From the NCBI RefSeq assembly GCF_021513195.1, contig NZ_CP090974.1:3856001-3920000 (forward strand): a stretch of 64,000 nt of DNA, given 5' to 3'. The notes under the pieces were generated by a model. That model was not told the DNA's origin, did not search any database, and saw only the letters and a program-made list of their open reading frames with translations. This document shows positions 19,240 through 27,574 of the stretch, in pieces. Position 1 is the stretch's first letter. Each line of letters opens with the position of its first letter. The DNA is from Shewanella sp. OMA3-2 (GTDB lineage: Bacteria > Pseudomonadota > Gammaproteobacteria > Enterobacterales > Shewanellaceae). The translations under genes were made by a program, and so were the position numbers.

Positions 19240-19746
19240 TTAGGCGTTAAGCAAAAAAGTCGGCTTTGCATAACCTAATTTTCCCCAATGGGCTGGGGTC
19301 GCATAATAACTGGCTAATATTAATTCGCGTAATCCAAGATAGGCCATCTGTACCATATCTAAATAATGGAATCGCCATGCTTCAAGCATGTTAGTTAAGT
19401 CCGCTGGCGAACGCATCATTAGCGGTGTCATGCTACCCGTCAATATTAACAAACCTAATCGACTTTCAAGCAGTGCTAATAACTCCATTAGCTCAGCTTG
19501 CTGCTCTACCGGTAGTACACTAATTGATGTTTGAATTGCATCTAATGTTGTGTCTATTGCCAATTTTCTTTGGCTAACGACATCCGGTAAAGCGCCTTCA
19601 AGTAAAGGTGGAATAAGTACACTGAACAGCACCCGATACTGAGTATCACCACCAATAGTAATGGGGTCAGATGGATATAAATTAACGCCTAAAGCGAGTA
19701 CAGCTGTGCCAGCAAAAGCGCCGGTAAGAAAAGTACGACGTTTCAT
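19240..19746 (-). CDS. Small Tat-signal protein, probable partner subunit of the GMC oxidoreductase
   Basis: The protein (168 residues) starts MKRRTFLTGAFAGTAVLALG, a twin-arginine leader with consecutive arginines, a hydrophobic stretch and probable export as a folded protein. The mature part is helical and resembles the small gamma-type subunits (gluconate 2-dehydrogenase subunit 3-like) encoded beside GMC flavoproteins. GGGGGAAG precedes the ATG. It forms a two-gene operon with the oxidoreductase. The inference is that it carries the signal-less flavoprotein through the Tat system. Confidence 0.7.
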   Translation of the reverse strand: MKRRTFLTGAFAGTAVLALGVNLYPSDPITIGGDTQYRVLFSVLIPPLLEGALPDVVSQRKLAIDTTLDAIQTSISVLPVEQQAELMELLALLESRLGLLILTGSMTPLMMRSPADLTNMLEAWRFHYLDMVQMAYLGLRELILASYYATPAHWGKLGYAKPTFLLNA

Positions 19747-19853
19747 TTTCTTCCCCCTATTATGTTTGTTGTGGTATTTTTATCTGTGTTACAGTGGCAT
19801 TAATCATATTTAAACACACGTTTAAACTTTAACAAACACTCGTTGAATGACAC

Positions 19854-20858
19854 ATGTCGATAAAAAGCCTCTTTACTCCGCCCTGGTGGGCCGCCAACCC
19901 ACATTTACAGACTATTTTACCCTTCATTTTCAAAGTAGCCAAACCAGACGTTTTTCGTCAAAGACAAGAGCTACCTGATGGTGATTTTATTGATTTAGAC
20001 TGGTTGGGTAAGCCACTAAATGGCGATCCTATTCTAGTCATTGCCCACGGATTAGAAGGTAGCACTGAATCTCACTATGTTCGTAGAATGCTAGTAGAAG
20101 CACAAAAAGTCCAATTATGTTCAGTGGTACACCATCACCGTGGCTGTTCAGGTGAACCTAATCGTTTAGCCAGAAGTTACCACAGCGGTGACTTTGATGA
20201 TCTCGCATTCACCTTACAGCAACTTCACATTAATTACCCAGATTCTCCGTTATACGCTGTTGGTTATAGTTTGGGGGGGAATGTATTGGCCAAATACCTG
20301 GGCTATCAGCAAAATCAAAGCTTACTGGCTCGGGCTGTTGTCGTGTCAGCACCACTGACACTCAGTGCCTGCGCTAAAAGATTAGAGAGTGGTTTTTCAA
20401 AAGTTTATCAATCGCATTTAATTAAGCGTTTACAAAAAAAGATGCTCGCAAAACTCGACAATCATAACTTAGTCGCACAAATGCCTTTAAATAAAACTGA
20501 ATTACAGCAATTAAGTACATTTTACCAATTTGATGACAAAGTCACTGCCCCTTTGCATGGGTTTAATGGGGTGGATGATTATTACACCCAATCTAGCGCA
20601 CTAAGTTTACTAAAACACATTAGCAAACCGACACTTATCATTCACGCCAAAGACGATCCCTTTATGACTGAAGCGGTTATTCCTGCCCAAGATGAACTGT
20701 CAGTAGCGGTAAACTATGAGCTACATGCATCAGGCGGTCATGTCGGGTTTATCAATGGTGGTTGGCCTTGGAAACCTAGATTTTATCTTGAAAATCGCAT
20801 CATTGATTTCTTACTTACAAACACTAAAGTATTCAATACTAAAGGTGATACAGCATGA
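19854..20858 (+). CDS. yheT: Alpha/beta hydrolase YheT
   Basis: YheT/EMB8 family hydrolase. It shows PPWWAANPHLQTILPF, the HGLEGSTESHYVR oxyanion region, the nucleophile elbow GYSLGGNVLAKYLG, and a C-terminal DDPFM aspartate and GGHVGF histidine. All three catalytic residues appear present. Its physiological substrate is unknown. At 334 residues it is of normal length. The stop overlaps the yheU start by four bases (ATGA), the pairing found in E. coli. Confidence 0.92.
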   Translation: MSIKSLFTPPWWAANPHLQTILPFIFKVAKPDVFRQRQELPDGDFIDLDWLGKPLNGDPILVIAHGLEGSTESHYVRRMLVEAQKVQLCSVVHHHRGCSGEPNRLARSYHSGDFDDLAFTLQQLHINYPDSPLYAVGYSLGGNVLAKYLGYQQNQSLLARAVVVSAPLTLSACAKRLESGFSKVYQSHLIKRLQKKMLAKLDNHNLVAQMPLNKTELQQLSTFYQFDDKVTAPLHGFNGVDDYYTQSSALSLLKHISKPTLIIHAKDDPFMTEAVIPAQDELSVAVNYELHASGGHVGFINGGWPWKPRFYLENRIIDFLLTNTKVFNTKGDTA

Positions 20859-21097
20859 TTATTCCTTACAGCGCATTACACGGCTTAGCTGGCGATACCC
20901 TTAACAACTTAATTAAAGAACACTTATTGACTCAAATAGAAGATGGCAGTTTTAGTGAGCTTGATAACCAGCAACTTTTAAACATGACCAATCAATGTAA
21001 ACTGGCATTAAAACAGGGTGAGTTAGTGGTTGAATACAGTGAAGAAGATGAATCTGTAGCCATACGTCACATCAAAAATATTATTGATTCAAAATAA
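20855..21097 (+). CDS. yheU: YheU family protein (UPF0270)
   Basis: An 80-residue protein beginning MIIPYSALHGLAGDTLNNLI, the recognisable start of the UPF0270 family, which has no assigned function. It is translationally coupled to yheT. prkB starts 124 nt downstream; the gap includes a small GACC-AAAA-GGTC hairpin but no convincing terminator. Confidence 0.92.
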   Translation: MIIPYSALHGLAGDTLNNLIKEHLLTQIEDGSFSELDNQQLLNMTNQCKLALKQGELVVEYSEEDESVAIRHIKNIIDSK

Positions 21098-21221
21098 TAA
21101 AGCCCGCGAGCATTGACCAAAAGGTCTTAACTGCCGTATAAATGTTAGCTCAACGAATACAAAGTTTACACACTTAGCTTTGTTACCCCATGTTCAATAT
21201 GATAATTTCTAGGCAGGAACA

Positions 21222-22103
21222 ATGTCAGCTAAACATCCTATTATTGCTGTGACAGGCTCTTCAGGTGCCGGCACAACAACTACGACAATGGCTTTTACTC
21301 ACATTTTTCGCCAATTGGGGATTAATGCTGCCTTTGTTGAAGGTGACAGCTTTCATAATTTCACCCGTGCAGAGATGGAAGTGTTAATCCGTAAGTCTCA
21401 AGCTGAAAATCGTAATATTAGCTATTTTGGCCCAGAAGCAAATAACTTTATCAAGCTAGAAGAGTGTTTTGAAAGTTATGGTAATCAAGGTATGGGTAAA
21501 ACCCGTAGCTATCTGCACACATTTGATGAAGCTGTGCCCTTTAACCAAATGCCAGGTACATTTACCCAGTGGCGAGATCTGCCGCCTAATACCGATCTAC
21601 TGTATTATGAAGGTTTACACGGCGGAGTCGTTACCGACGATGCTGATGTGGCTAAACATGTCGATTTACTGATCGGCATGGTACCTATTGTTAACCTTGA
21701 GTGGATCCAAAAAATTATTCGCGATACCAATGACCGTGGTCATAGCCGTGAAAAAGTCATGGGGTCTATCGTTCGCAGCATGGACGATTACATCAATCAT
21801 ATGACGCCACAATTTTCTCGTACCCATATTAACTTTCAACGTGTTCCTACGGTTGATACGTCGAACCCTTTTAGCGCTAAAGATATTCCAAGTTTAGATG
21901 AAAGCTTTGTGGTGATTCGCTTTCGTGGGATGAACAATGTCGACTTCCCCTACTTCTTGAACATGATACAGGGCTCGTTTATGTCTCGAGTTAACACTCT
22001 AGTGGTGCCAGGTGGAAAAATGTCTCTGGCGATGGAGTTAATTCTGACACCATTAATTCGTGATTTAATGGATAAGCGTTTTGAGTTACAAAAATTAGAT
22101 TAA
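21222..22103 (+). CDS. prkB: Phosphoribulokinase-like protein PrkB
   Basis: A P-loop kinase of the phosphoribulokinase/uridine kinase superfamily. Motifs include GSSGAGTTTTTMAF (Walker A), VEGDSFHNFTR and LYYEGLHGGV; length is 293 residues. No RuBisCO or other Calvin-cycle gene is nearby, and in enterobacteria PrkB is found without that cycle, so the true substrate is uncertain. It follows yheU and lies upstream of crp, the usual neighbourhood. Confidence 0.9.
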   Translation: MSAKHPIIAVTGSSGAGTTTTTMAFTHIFRQLGINAAFVEGDSFHNFTRAEMEVLIRKSQAENRNISYFGPEANNFIKLEECFESYGNQGMGKTRSYLHTFDEAVPFNQMPGTFTQWRDLPPNTDLLYYEGLHGGVVTDDADVAKHVDLLIGMVPIVNLEWIQKIIRDTNDRGHSREKVMGSIVRSMDDYINHMTPQFSRTHINFQRVPTVDTSNPFSAKDIPSLDESFVVIRFRGMNNVDFPYFLNMIQGSFMSRVNTLVVPGGKMSLAMELILTPLIRDLMDKRFELQKLD

Positions 22104-22176
22104 TTTAGCACTCCGCTAAATAAATCTAAACCTATTGAATTAATAGACATTTAAGTTTGCATTAAGCTAAATATAC

Positions 22177-22289
22177 TAGGCTATAACTATCGGGACTTCA
22201 GGCGAAAGAACGATAGTTGATATGCTCAGATGTTAATTCCCCCTATCTCGATCTGTTAGCATCTTGAGCATGTCAGCGCTTCCAGCCTA
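22177..22289. ncRNA. Candidate structured RNA element (three-way junction) between prkB and the Sel1 gene
   Basis: Three nested complementary segments are visible. P1 is TAGGCT (22177-22182) with AGCCTA (22284-22289). P2 is AACTATCG (22185-22192) with a perfect partner at 22211-22218 and an 18-nt loop. P3 is 14 bp, 22219-22232 with 22260-22274, having one bulge and one G-U (if read on the plus strand). Together they close a three-way junction. It lies between convergent genes, with no T-run after it. I do not recognise it as a known riboswitch or RNA family, and the strand is undecided. Confidence 0.35.
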
Positions 22290-22368
22290 CTTATTATTCA
22301 AACGTTTATAATCTAACACTTCTACATCCCCCATTTGACTTATTTGACTTCAAACTTATGGGTGTCAA

Positions 22369-23148
22369 TTAATCCATAAGAGGAATGACTTCTCGATATG
22401 CTTGATTATTTTGATAACTTTTTAAACGCTGTAAAAACTCGTCACTTTTGGCCACCTCAGGATAAAGCTTTAACGCATCAATTGCTTTTTTCTGCACACT
22501 CACTGCTTGAATAAAATTACCTAGTTCAGCATAACCTGCGGCCAAATTGTCTAAAATTGTCGGATCATCTTGATTGGTTTCAAGCAATTTAAGTGACAAA
22601 CTCACCGCTTTTGAGCCGTCACGATATTCAGACTCAGGACACGTTGCCAAAATCCAAGCGACATTGCCTAAAGAAACATCATCACCAGCAGCGCCAAATT
22701 GAGTCAAAGCTTTACCACAATTGCGCTCAACACCATCACCACCAGCGGAATAAATAAAACCTAAACGAAAATGCGCCCACTTATCGCCTTGCTGACTCAT
22801 GTCTAAATACCATTTTTCAGCTTTAAGTAAATTCCGAGGGATCAACTTACCTTCAAACGCTAAATCAGCAATAGTCTGTTGAGCCTTAATATGCTGTTGA
22901 TTTGCCGCTTGCTCAACCCACAAAAAACCTTCTGTGATATTTTTCTCAACAAAACGTCCAGACAAATACATCAGCCCTAATAAAAATTGGGCATCGGCAT
23001 CGCCTTGAGCAGCCTTTAGTTGAATATGCACGACTCTTGATTGCGCGTTAGACTGCATAGTTTGCGGCTGTGAAAATGCCTGTGATTTTGACACCAATAA
23101 ACAGCAAAAAATAATACAACCCAAACTAATCTGGAATAACTTTTTCAC
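22369..23148 (-). CDS. Exported Sel1-repeat (TPR-like) protein
   Basis: A signal peptide (KKLFQISLGCIIFCCLLVSKSQA) is followed by Sel1-type repeats. The recognisable units are AQGDADAQFLLGLMYLSG, a degenerate second unit, and QGDKWAHFRLGFIYSAGG, then TPR-like helices near the C-terminus (DNLAAGYAELGNFIQAV). Such proteins are protein-interaction scaffolds in the periplasm; no specific partner is known. The GTG at 23148 is preferred over one two codons upstream because GAGG lies five bases before it. The protein has 259 residues and replaces yhfA at the usual position between prkB and crp. Confidence 0.8.
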   Translation of the reverse strand: MKKLFQISLGCIIFCCLLVSKSQAFSQPQTMQSNAQSRVVHIQLKAAQGDADAQFLLGLMYLSGRFVEKNITEGFLWVEQAANQQHIKAQQTIADLAFEGKLIPRNLLKAEKWYLDMSQQGDKWAHFRLGFIYSAGGDGVERNCGKALTQFGAAGDDVSLGNVAWILATCPESEYRDGSKAVSLSLKLLETNQDDPTILDNLAAGYAELGNFIQAVSVQKKAIDALKLYPEVAKSDEFLQRLKSYQNNQAYREVIPLMD

Positions 23149-23493
23149 ATCCACCTCATTAACCCCGACAATAACACCTTAAACATAAACCAACATAGGT
23201 TAGCATTACAATAAACCATAATAGAATATTCACCACAACTAACAACGCTCACATGCATGAATATACATTAATCTCAGCAAGCAGCTGCGCAACAAGCCAC
23301 TGTGACTTTGGTTCGAATCTGGCATTTTTATTGACTCATCTCTCAAATCTGATCAAATAAACTTACATGCTAACAAGTTAATATAGAATTGCGAGTCGTT
23401 AAACTAGATCTCTATCAAGGTTTTATCAATTTAAATAGCGTAAAGTACTTAATTAGAGATTACTTACTTTTCAATCAATCGAGGAACATCAAT
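23149..23493. other. crp upstream region
   Basis: About 345 nt between the divergent Sel1 gene and crp. The crp frame is open for 35 codons upstream of its real start. A TGTGA half-site occurs at about 23300, but its partner half is poor, so autoregulation by CRP is not demonstrated. No other feature is evident. Confidence 0.35.
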
Positions 23494-24129
23494 ATGGCTC
23501 TGATTGGTAAGCCAAAACCGGATCCAACTTTAGAATGGTTTCTGTCACACTGTCACATTCATAAATACCCAGCTAAAAGCACGCTAATTCATGCTGGCGA
23601 AGATTCTGATACTTTATATTATATCGTTAAAGGTTCGGTTGCCGTATTGATTAAAGATGAAGAAGGCAAAGAAATGATCCTTTCTTATCTTAACCAAGGC
23701 GACTTCATCGGCGAGCTAGGTCTGTTTGAAGAGCAAGCCGAACGTACTGCATGGGTCAGAGCTAAACAAGCATGTGAAATTGCTGAAATTTCTTATAAAA
23801 AATTCAAGCAACTCATTCAAGTAAACCCTGAAATCCTGATGAAACTATCAGCACAAATGGCATTGCGCTTACACAGTACTAGCCAAAAAGTAGGTGATTT
23901 AGCCTTCTTAGATGTGGCAGGTCGTATTGCTCAAACGTTATTACATCTTGCTAAACTACCAGATGCAATGACTCACCCTGATGGCATGCAAATTAAGATT
24001 ACTCGTCAAGAGATTGGTCAAATTGTAGGGTGTTCACGTGAAACCGTTGGACGTATTTTGAAAATGCTTGAAGAGCAAAACTTAATCCAAGCACACGGTA
24101 AAACGATAGTGGTTTACGGTACCCGTTAA
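23494..24129 (+). CDS. crp: cAMP receptor protein CRP
   Basis: Global cAMP-dependent regulator. The 211-residue product is nearly collinear with E. coli CRP: the cyclic-nucleotide domain has [19 protein letters not shown] and [18 protein letters not shown], and the recognition helix reads [14 protein letters not shown]. The start at 23494 is chosen over the upstream open frame because GAGGA stands eight bases before it and the N-terminus ([19 protein letters not shown]) matches the family. In Shewanella CRP is known to control anaerobic respiratory genes, unlike its catabolite role in E. coli. A terminator follows. Confidence 0.98.
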   Translation: MALIGKPKPDPTLEWFLSHCHIHKYPAKSTLIHAGEDSDTLYYIVKGSVAVLIKDEEGKEMILSYLNQGDFIGELGLFEEQAERTAWVRAKQACEIAEISYKKFKQLIQVNPEILMKLSAQMALRLHSTSQKVGDLAFLDVAGRIAQTLLHLAKLPDAMTHPDGMQIKITRQEIGQIVGCSRETVGRILKMLEEQNLIQAHGKTIVVYGTR

Positions 24130-24163
24130 GTTAAGCTTCAGCTTGATTTAAGCCAAGATTATT

Positions 24164-24199
24164 AAAGTGGTGTCAGTTTATCTGCACACCACTTTTTTT
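24164..24199 (+). terminator. Intrinsic terminator of crp
   Basis: Ten-base-pair stem AAAGTGGTGT / ACACCACTTT followed by a T-run, 34 bases after the crp stop. Confidence 0.85.
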
Positions 24200-24215
24200 A
24201 TGCCTTGGAGAGAGT

Positions 24216-24563
24216 ATGTCCATGTTTATTACTATTGGCTTATTCAGCCTTAGCACATTAAACGCTAACTTCAACAGCGCTCAAACCTTATATGAGGCTG
24301 ATCATAATCATGTTCAAAAACTGGTAAGTGCTGGTCATATACGTTCTTTAGATGAATGCCTTAACTGGTTAGCTCAATATTGCGATGTTCAGCTAGTAGA
24401 TGCACAGTTATTTCAAGAAAAAGATAAGTGGCGATATAATTTACAACTAAAATTAAAACAAGGTCACACTGTAAATCTGCAATTTGATGCACAAAGTGGT
24501 ACTCTCAATTCGTTAACTCAATTACCTAGTGAATGCACGCAACATGAAACTGCTACTCGTTGA
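24216..24563 (+). CDS. Exported PepSY-domain protein
   Basis: A probable signal peptide (MFITIGLFSLSTLNA) is followed by one PepSY domain: VQKLVSAGHIRSLDECL, a central charged strand, KWRYNLQLKLKQGHTVNLQFDAQSGTL. PepSY domains are small periplasmic or extracellular modules, often coupled to two-component systems or proteases. Its end overlaps the start of the response-regulator gene by 20 nt, so the three genes form one operon. A role in modulating the downstream sensor is inferred from position only. Confidence 0.75.
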   Translation: MSMFITIGLFSLSTLNANFNSAQTLYEADHNHVQKLVSAGHIRSLDECLNWLAQYCDVQLVDAQLFQEKDKWRYNLQLKLKQGHTVNLQFDAQSGTLNSLTQLPSECTQHETATR

Positions 24564-25221
24564 AGATAATCCACTTTTAGTGGCTGAACTAGAAAAACAG
24601 CTCAAACAAGCTGGCTATGTTACCGATGTAACAGATAAAGCGGTTGAAGCAGACTATCTTATCAAAGAAACTCAATATGACTGCGTCATCCTCGATATTG
24701 GTTTACCGGATGGAAATGGGTTAAACCTTGTCACTAGTTGGCGCGAAAAAGGCATAGTCACGCCAGTGATTATGCTCACGGCGCGATCGCAGTGGCACGA
24801 GAAAGTAGAAGGGTTTAATGCTGGCGCAGACGACTACCTTGGCAAACCATTTCATACACAAGAATTACTTGCACGTATACAAGCACTGATTAATCGTGCT
24901 CATGGCTGGGCTAATACAGCATCAAAACAGCTCTGCTACGCAGGGATTACATTAGACGAAAATGAGCAAAAAGTGATTGTGGGCGACCAAGAATTTGAAC
25001 TAACAGCAATGGAGTTCAGACTGCTTAAAATATTTCTGATGTCACCGAAAAAATTACTGTCAAAAACACAGCTGACCGATAAGTTGTATCAATTTGATGA
25101 TGAAAAAGAAAGTAATGTGGTTGAAGTTTATGTGACCCACTTACGCAAAAAACTGGGTAAAACCGCGATTGAAACTCGTCGAGGACAAGGATATATCTTC
25201 CACGGCATAATCGAGACATGA
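24544..25221 (+). CDS. PhoP-like response regulator (OmpR family)
   Basis: A receiver domain (LLVEDNPLLVAELEKQL; phospho-acceptor D51 in LDIGLPDGNG; conserved lysine in DDYLGKPF) and a C-terminal winged-helix DNA-binding domain (TAMEFRLLKIFL, VYVTHLRKKLG, RRGQGYIF). It resembles PhoP/QseB-type regulators. The frame extends to a GTG five codons upstream, but the ATG at 24544 gives the normal receiver start. It overlaps the PepSY gene upstream and the kinase downstream (ATGA), so it is co-translated with both. Target genes are unknown. Confidence 0.93.
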   Translation: MKLLLVEDNPLLVAELEKQLKQAGYVTDVTDKAVEADYLIKETQYDCVILDIGLPDGNGLNLVTSWREKGIVTPVIMLTARSQWHEKVEGFNAGADDYLGKPFHTQELLARIQALINRAHGWANTASKQLCYAGITLDENEQKVIVGDQEFELTAMEFRLLKIFLMSPKKLLSKTQLTDKLYQFDDEKESNVVEVYVTHLRKKLGKTAIETRRGQGYIFHGIIET

Positions 25222-26567
25222 TCTCCATTCGCTCTAAGCTCAGCCTCTGGTTAACCGGGCTGATTATATTAAGCACTATTATTGGGCTAATGTTGTTTGA
25301 ATCCATGCTCAGAGAAGCATTTCACGACTCTATAATCAACCGCTTAGAGGAAGATCTTGAACACGTTATTTTAGCAACTCGCCTACAAGATGGTCAAATA
25401 GAAATCGATCATCAGCAACTGTCTAGTTTTTACAAACCTGCCTATTCTGGCCGTTATTTCCAACTGAATTTACCAACCCAGGTAATTCGATCTCGTTCAC
25501 TGTGGGATGTTGAATTAGAGATCGAGCCATTAACCGATTCTCAAAAACGTGTCTGGCAGGCAAAAGGACCAAAAAATAATGATATGCAGTTGTTATCTAT
25601 CGGTATTGGCTCAGATAGCACGCCCAATACCGCCACATTAACCGTGGCGCAGGATTTAAGCATAGGTAGGCGAGTCTTTAGTGAGGTTTTTGGCACTAAA
25701 CTGGCGATTAATATTGGTATGCTATTGGCCATGATAACCGGTATTTTTATTATTTTACGCCAGTCTTTTAAGCCGGTAAAAAAGATACAACAATCGCTAG
25801 CCAAATTGCGCCAAGGTGAAATCAGCGCCCTAGACACTCAGCACATACCCTCTGAAATAAAACCCTTAGCAGAGACTTATAACCAATTACTCGACTATAC
25901 CGCGAAACAGATTGAGCGCAGCCGCAATAATTTAGGTAACTTAAGCCATGGGTTGAAAACCCCTTTAACTATCATGCAACAGCAGGTAGAAGCCTTAGGG
26001 TTAACCGATCCTGATGCGGCAATAGCAATGCAGCAACAGTTAGATCAAATCCGCAAGATGATTGAAAGAAAGCTGGCTGCAGCCAGAGTAACAGGTGACA
26101 TGCTTCCTGCCGCCCAAATGACTGTCGACAACGATTTTACCAGTTTATTAAATACCCTTAAAAAAGTGTATCGGCATAAAACCGTGACGGACCATATTTA
26201 CAACCCTCAACTGTTGTCTCGTCTTCCCATTCACCGTGAGGATGGAATGGAGCTATTTGGTAACTTACTTGATAATGCGTTTAAATGGACGAATTCATCT
26301 GTGCAATTGTCATTTAAAAAACAGCACAATCATTCAATTACTATCACAGTAGAAGACGATGGCGCGGGTGTGCAGCAAGATCAATTAGCTTTGTTAACCG
26401 CCAGAGGTAAACGTTTGGACGAAGATGTTATGGGCCATGGATTAGGTTTATCAATCGTGAAGGAAATTTGTGAGCAATATGGTTTTCAATTGCAATTTTA
26501 CCCCAGTGAACACTTCAGCGGTTTAGCGGTATCAATTGTCATCCCACTCAATAAACCCGCTATCTAA
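25218..26567 (+). CDS. PhoQ-like sensor histidine kinase
   Basis: An inner-membrane kinase of 449 residues. The first transmembrane helix is at about 9-30, a periplasmic sensor region spans about 31-160, and a second helix lies near 161-180 (INIGMLLAMITGIFIIL). A HAMP-like linker is followed by the dimerisation domain with H244 in NLSHGLKTPL. The ATPase domain has NLLDNAFKW, DDGAGV and GHGLGLSIV. The sensor region is compact, as in PhoQ, but I do not see an obvious acidic patch, so the ligand is open. Start overlaps the regulator stop by four bases. Confidence 0.93.
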   Translation: MISIRSKLSLWLTGLIILSTIIGLMLFESMLREAFHDSIINRLEEDLEHVILATRLQDGQIEIDHQQLSSFYKPAYSGRYFQLNLPTQVIRSRSLWDVELEIEPLTDSQKRVWQAKGPKNNDMQLLSIGIGSDSTPNTATLTVAQDLSIGRRVFSEVFGTKLAINIGMLLAMITGIFIILRQSFKPVKKIQQSLAKLRQGEISALDTQHIPSEIKPLAETYNQLLDYTAKQIERSRNNLGNLSHGLKTPLTIMQQQVEALGLTDPDAAIAMQQQLDQIRKMIERKLAAARVTGDMLPAAQMTVDNDFTSLLNTLKKVYRHKTVTDHIYNPQLLSRLPIHREDGMELFGNLLDNAFKWTNSSVQLSFKKQHNHSITITVEDDGAGVQQDQLALLTARGKRLDEDVMGHGLGLSIVKEICEQYGFQLQFYPSEHFSGLAVSIVIPLNKPAI

Positions 26568-26602
26568 ACTGAACTCAACATATGTATCAATTTCAGATAT
26601 TA

Positions 26603-26627
26603 AAAAGCCCCACACAGTGAGGCTTTT
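26603..26627. terminator. Terminator between the kinase gene and DUF1338
   Basis: AAAAGCC / GGCTTTT stem with an 11-base loop in the gap between convergent genes; A/T runs on both sides allow use in either direction. Confidence 0.6.
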
Positions 26628-26646
26628 ATAGTAATCGAGATAACGA

Positions 26647-27447
26647 TTACATCATTGCATTGGTACTTTCAAAAATCTTATCAGCAGACGCTGCAACAAA
26701 TCCAGTATATAGCTGACCATTATCCATTGGATAACGGCGGGCAAACTCATAAAAACAACTTGGAATTTCTGCATCACCATCAGTAAAGCTAACCACCACT
26801 TTATCTGCCATGGTAGAAGATTGCTCTAATAACACTTCAGGCGTACCTTTGATTTCACCACCAGATGCATTCAGTAAAAAACCTGCGTCTTTCAACGCTT
26901 GGTTAACATCTTCAATGCGTTCAAAATCAGGTAAATCATTTATTGATACGGTGAAATGGTTCGCTCGATAACCAATAGCAGCAACCCAGGCAGCATATTC
27001 GCTTTCAGCCAGTAATGCTTGGTAAGTGGCTTTATCAAGTTCCCAGTGACGGCCTGAATAGATAAAGTTATCCGCAACAGTTGCTGCGACATCAATTTGC
27101 TCAATAAAGCCTTTAATGGTTTGTTGCAGTGCAGGGCTAAATTCTTCCACTAACAATTCAGAAATAAACACTTTAGGCTGGCTTGGATCTGGATGTTCAA
27201 AATGCTTCGCAATCAGCTTTTTCTGCTCGAATTTGTAATCACCGCTGTCAACATAACCAATTGAGGTAAAATGCTTCGCCAGCACGCTAAGGTTAACTTT
27301 AGCAATGTTAAACGTACGCAATGCAATATGGTCATTAATAATCGGCGCACCTTTACTCAGTAATTGATGAATTTGGGCTGCTGATGGGGTCATTTTTATA
27401 TAGTCTTGCCAGATAGCCGCAAACAACGAATTGACGTCAGTATGCAT
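26647..27447 (-). CDS. DUF1338 family protein (2-oxoadipate dioxygenase/decarboxylase-like)
   Basis: DUF1338 proteins are Fe(II) enzymes; the characterised member HglS converts 2-oxoadipate to 2-hydroxyglutarate in lysine catabolism. Candidate metal ligands are His in DHIALRTF and His in RANHFTVSI, with a glutamate near the C-terminus (CFYEFARRYP). At 266 residues this is the short form of the family, lacking the extension of HglS, so the exact substrate is uncertain. It lies downstream of argD-astA-astD on the same strand, a grouping I associate with Shewanella, suggesting a role in amino-acid degradation. Confidence 0.8.
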   Translation of the reverse strand: MHTDVNSLFAAIWQDYIKMTPSAAQIHQLLSKGAPIINDHIALRTFNIAKVNLSVLAKHFTSIGYVDSGDYKFEQKKLIAKHFEHPDPSQPKVFISELLVEEFSPALQQTIKGFIEQIDVAATVADNFIYSGRHWELDKATYQALLAESEYAAWVAAIGYRANHFTVSINDLPDFERIEDVNQALKDAGFLLNASGGEIKGTPEVLLEQSSTMADKVVVSFTDGDAEIPSCFYEFARRYPMDNGQLYTGFVAASADKIFESTNAMM

Positions 27448-27517
27448 GGTAAAATCCTTCTAAAAAGCAGATTTTTATTGAGGTCGGGCAATAAAAACCA
27501 GTTAAATCACGCTAATG

Positions 27518-27543
27518 GTGCTTCAAGCATTTGCTTGAAGCAC
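27518..27543 (-). terminator. Perfect hairpin between astD and the DUF1338 gene
   Basis: A 12-bp perfect stem GTGCTTCAAGCA / TGCTTGAAGCAC with a two-base loop, 32 nt after the astD stop. There is no T-run, so it may act as an mRNA-stabilising or processing structure rather than a full terminator. Confidence 0.45.
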
Positions 27544-27574
27544 ATTGGAACTTTATCTAAAAACTAGAATAAAG

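Noticed and set aside
21222..22103. prkB as evidence for Calvin-cycle carbon fixation
   Set aside because: No RuBisCO or cbb gene is nearby, and PrkB of this type is widespread in heterotrophs.
23290..23320. CRP autoregulatory site upstream of crp
   Set aside because: Only one half (TGTGA) fits; the other half is too degenerate.
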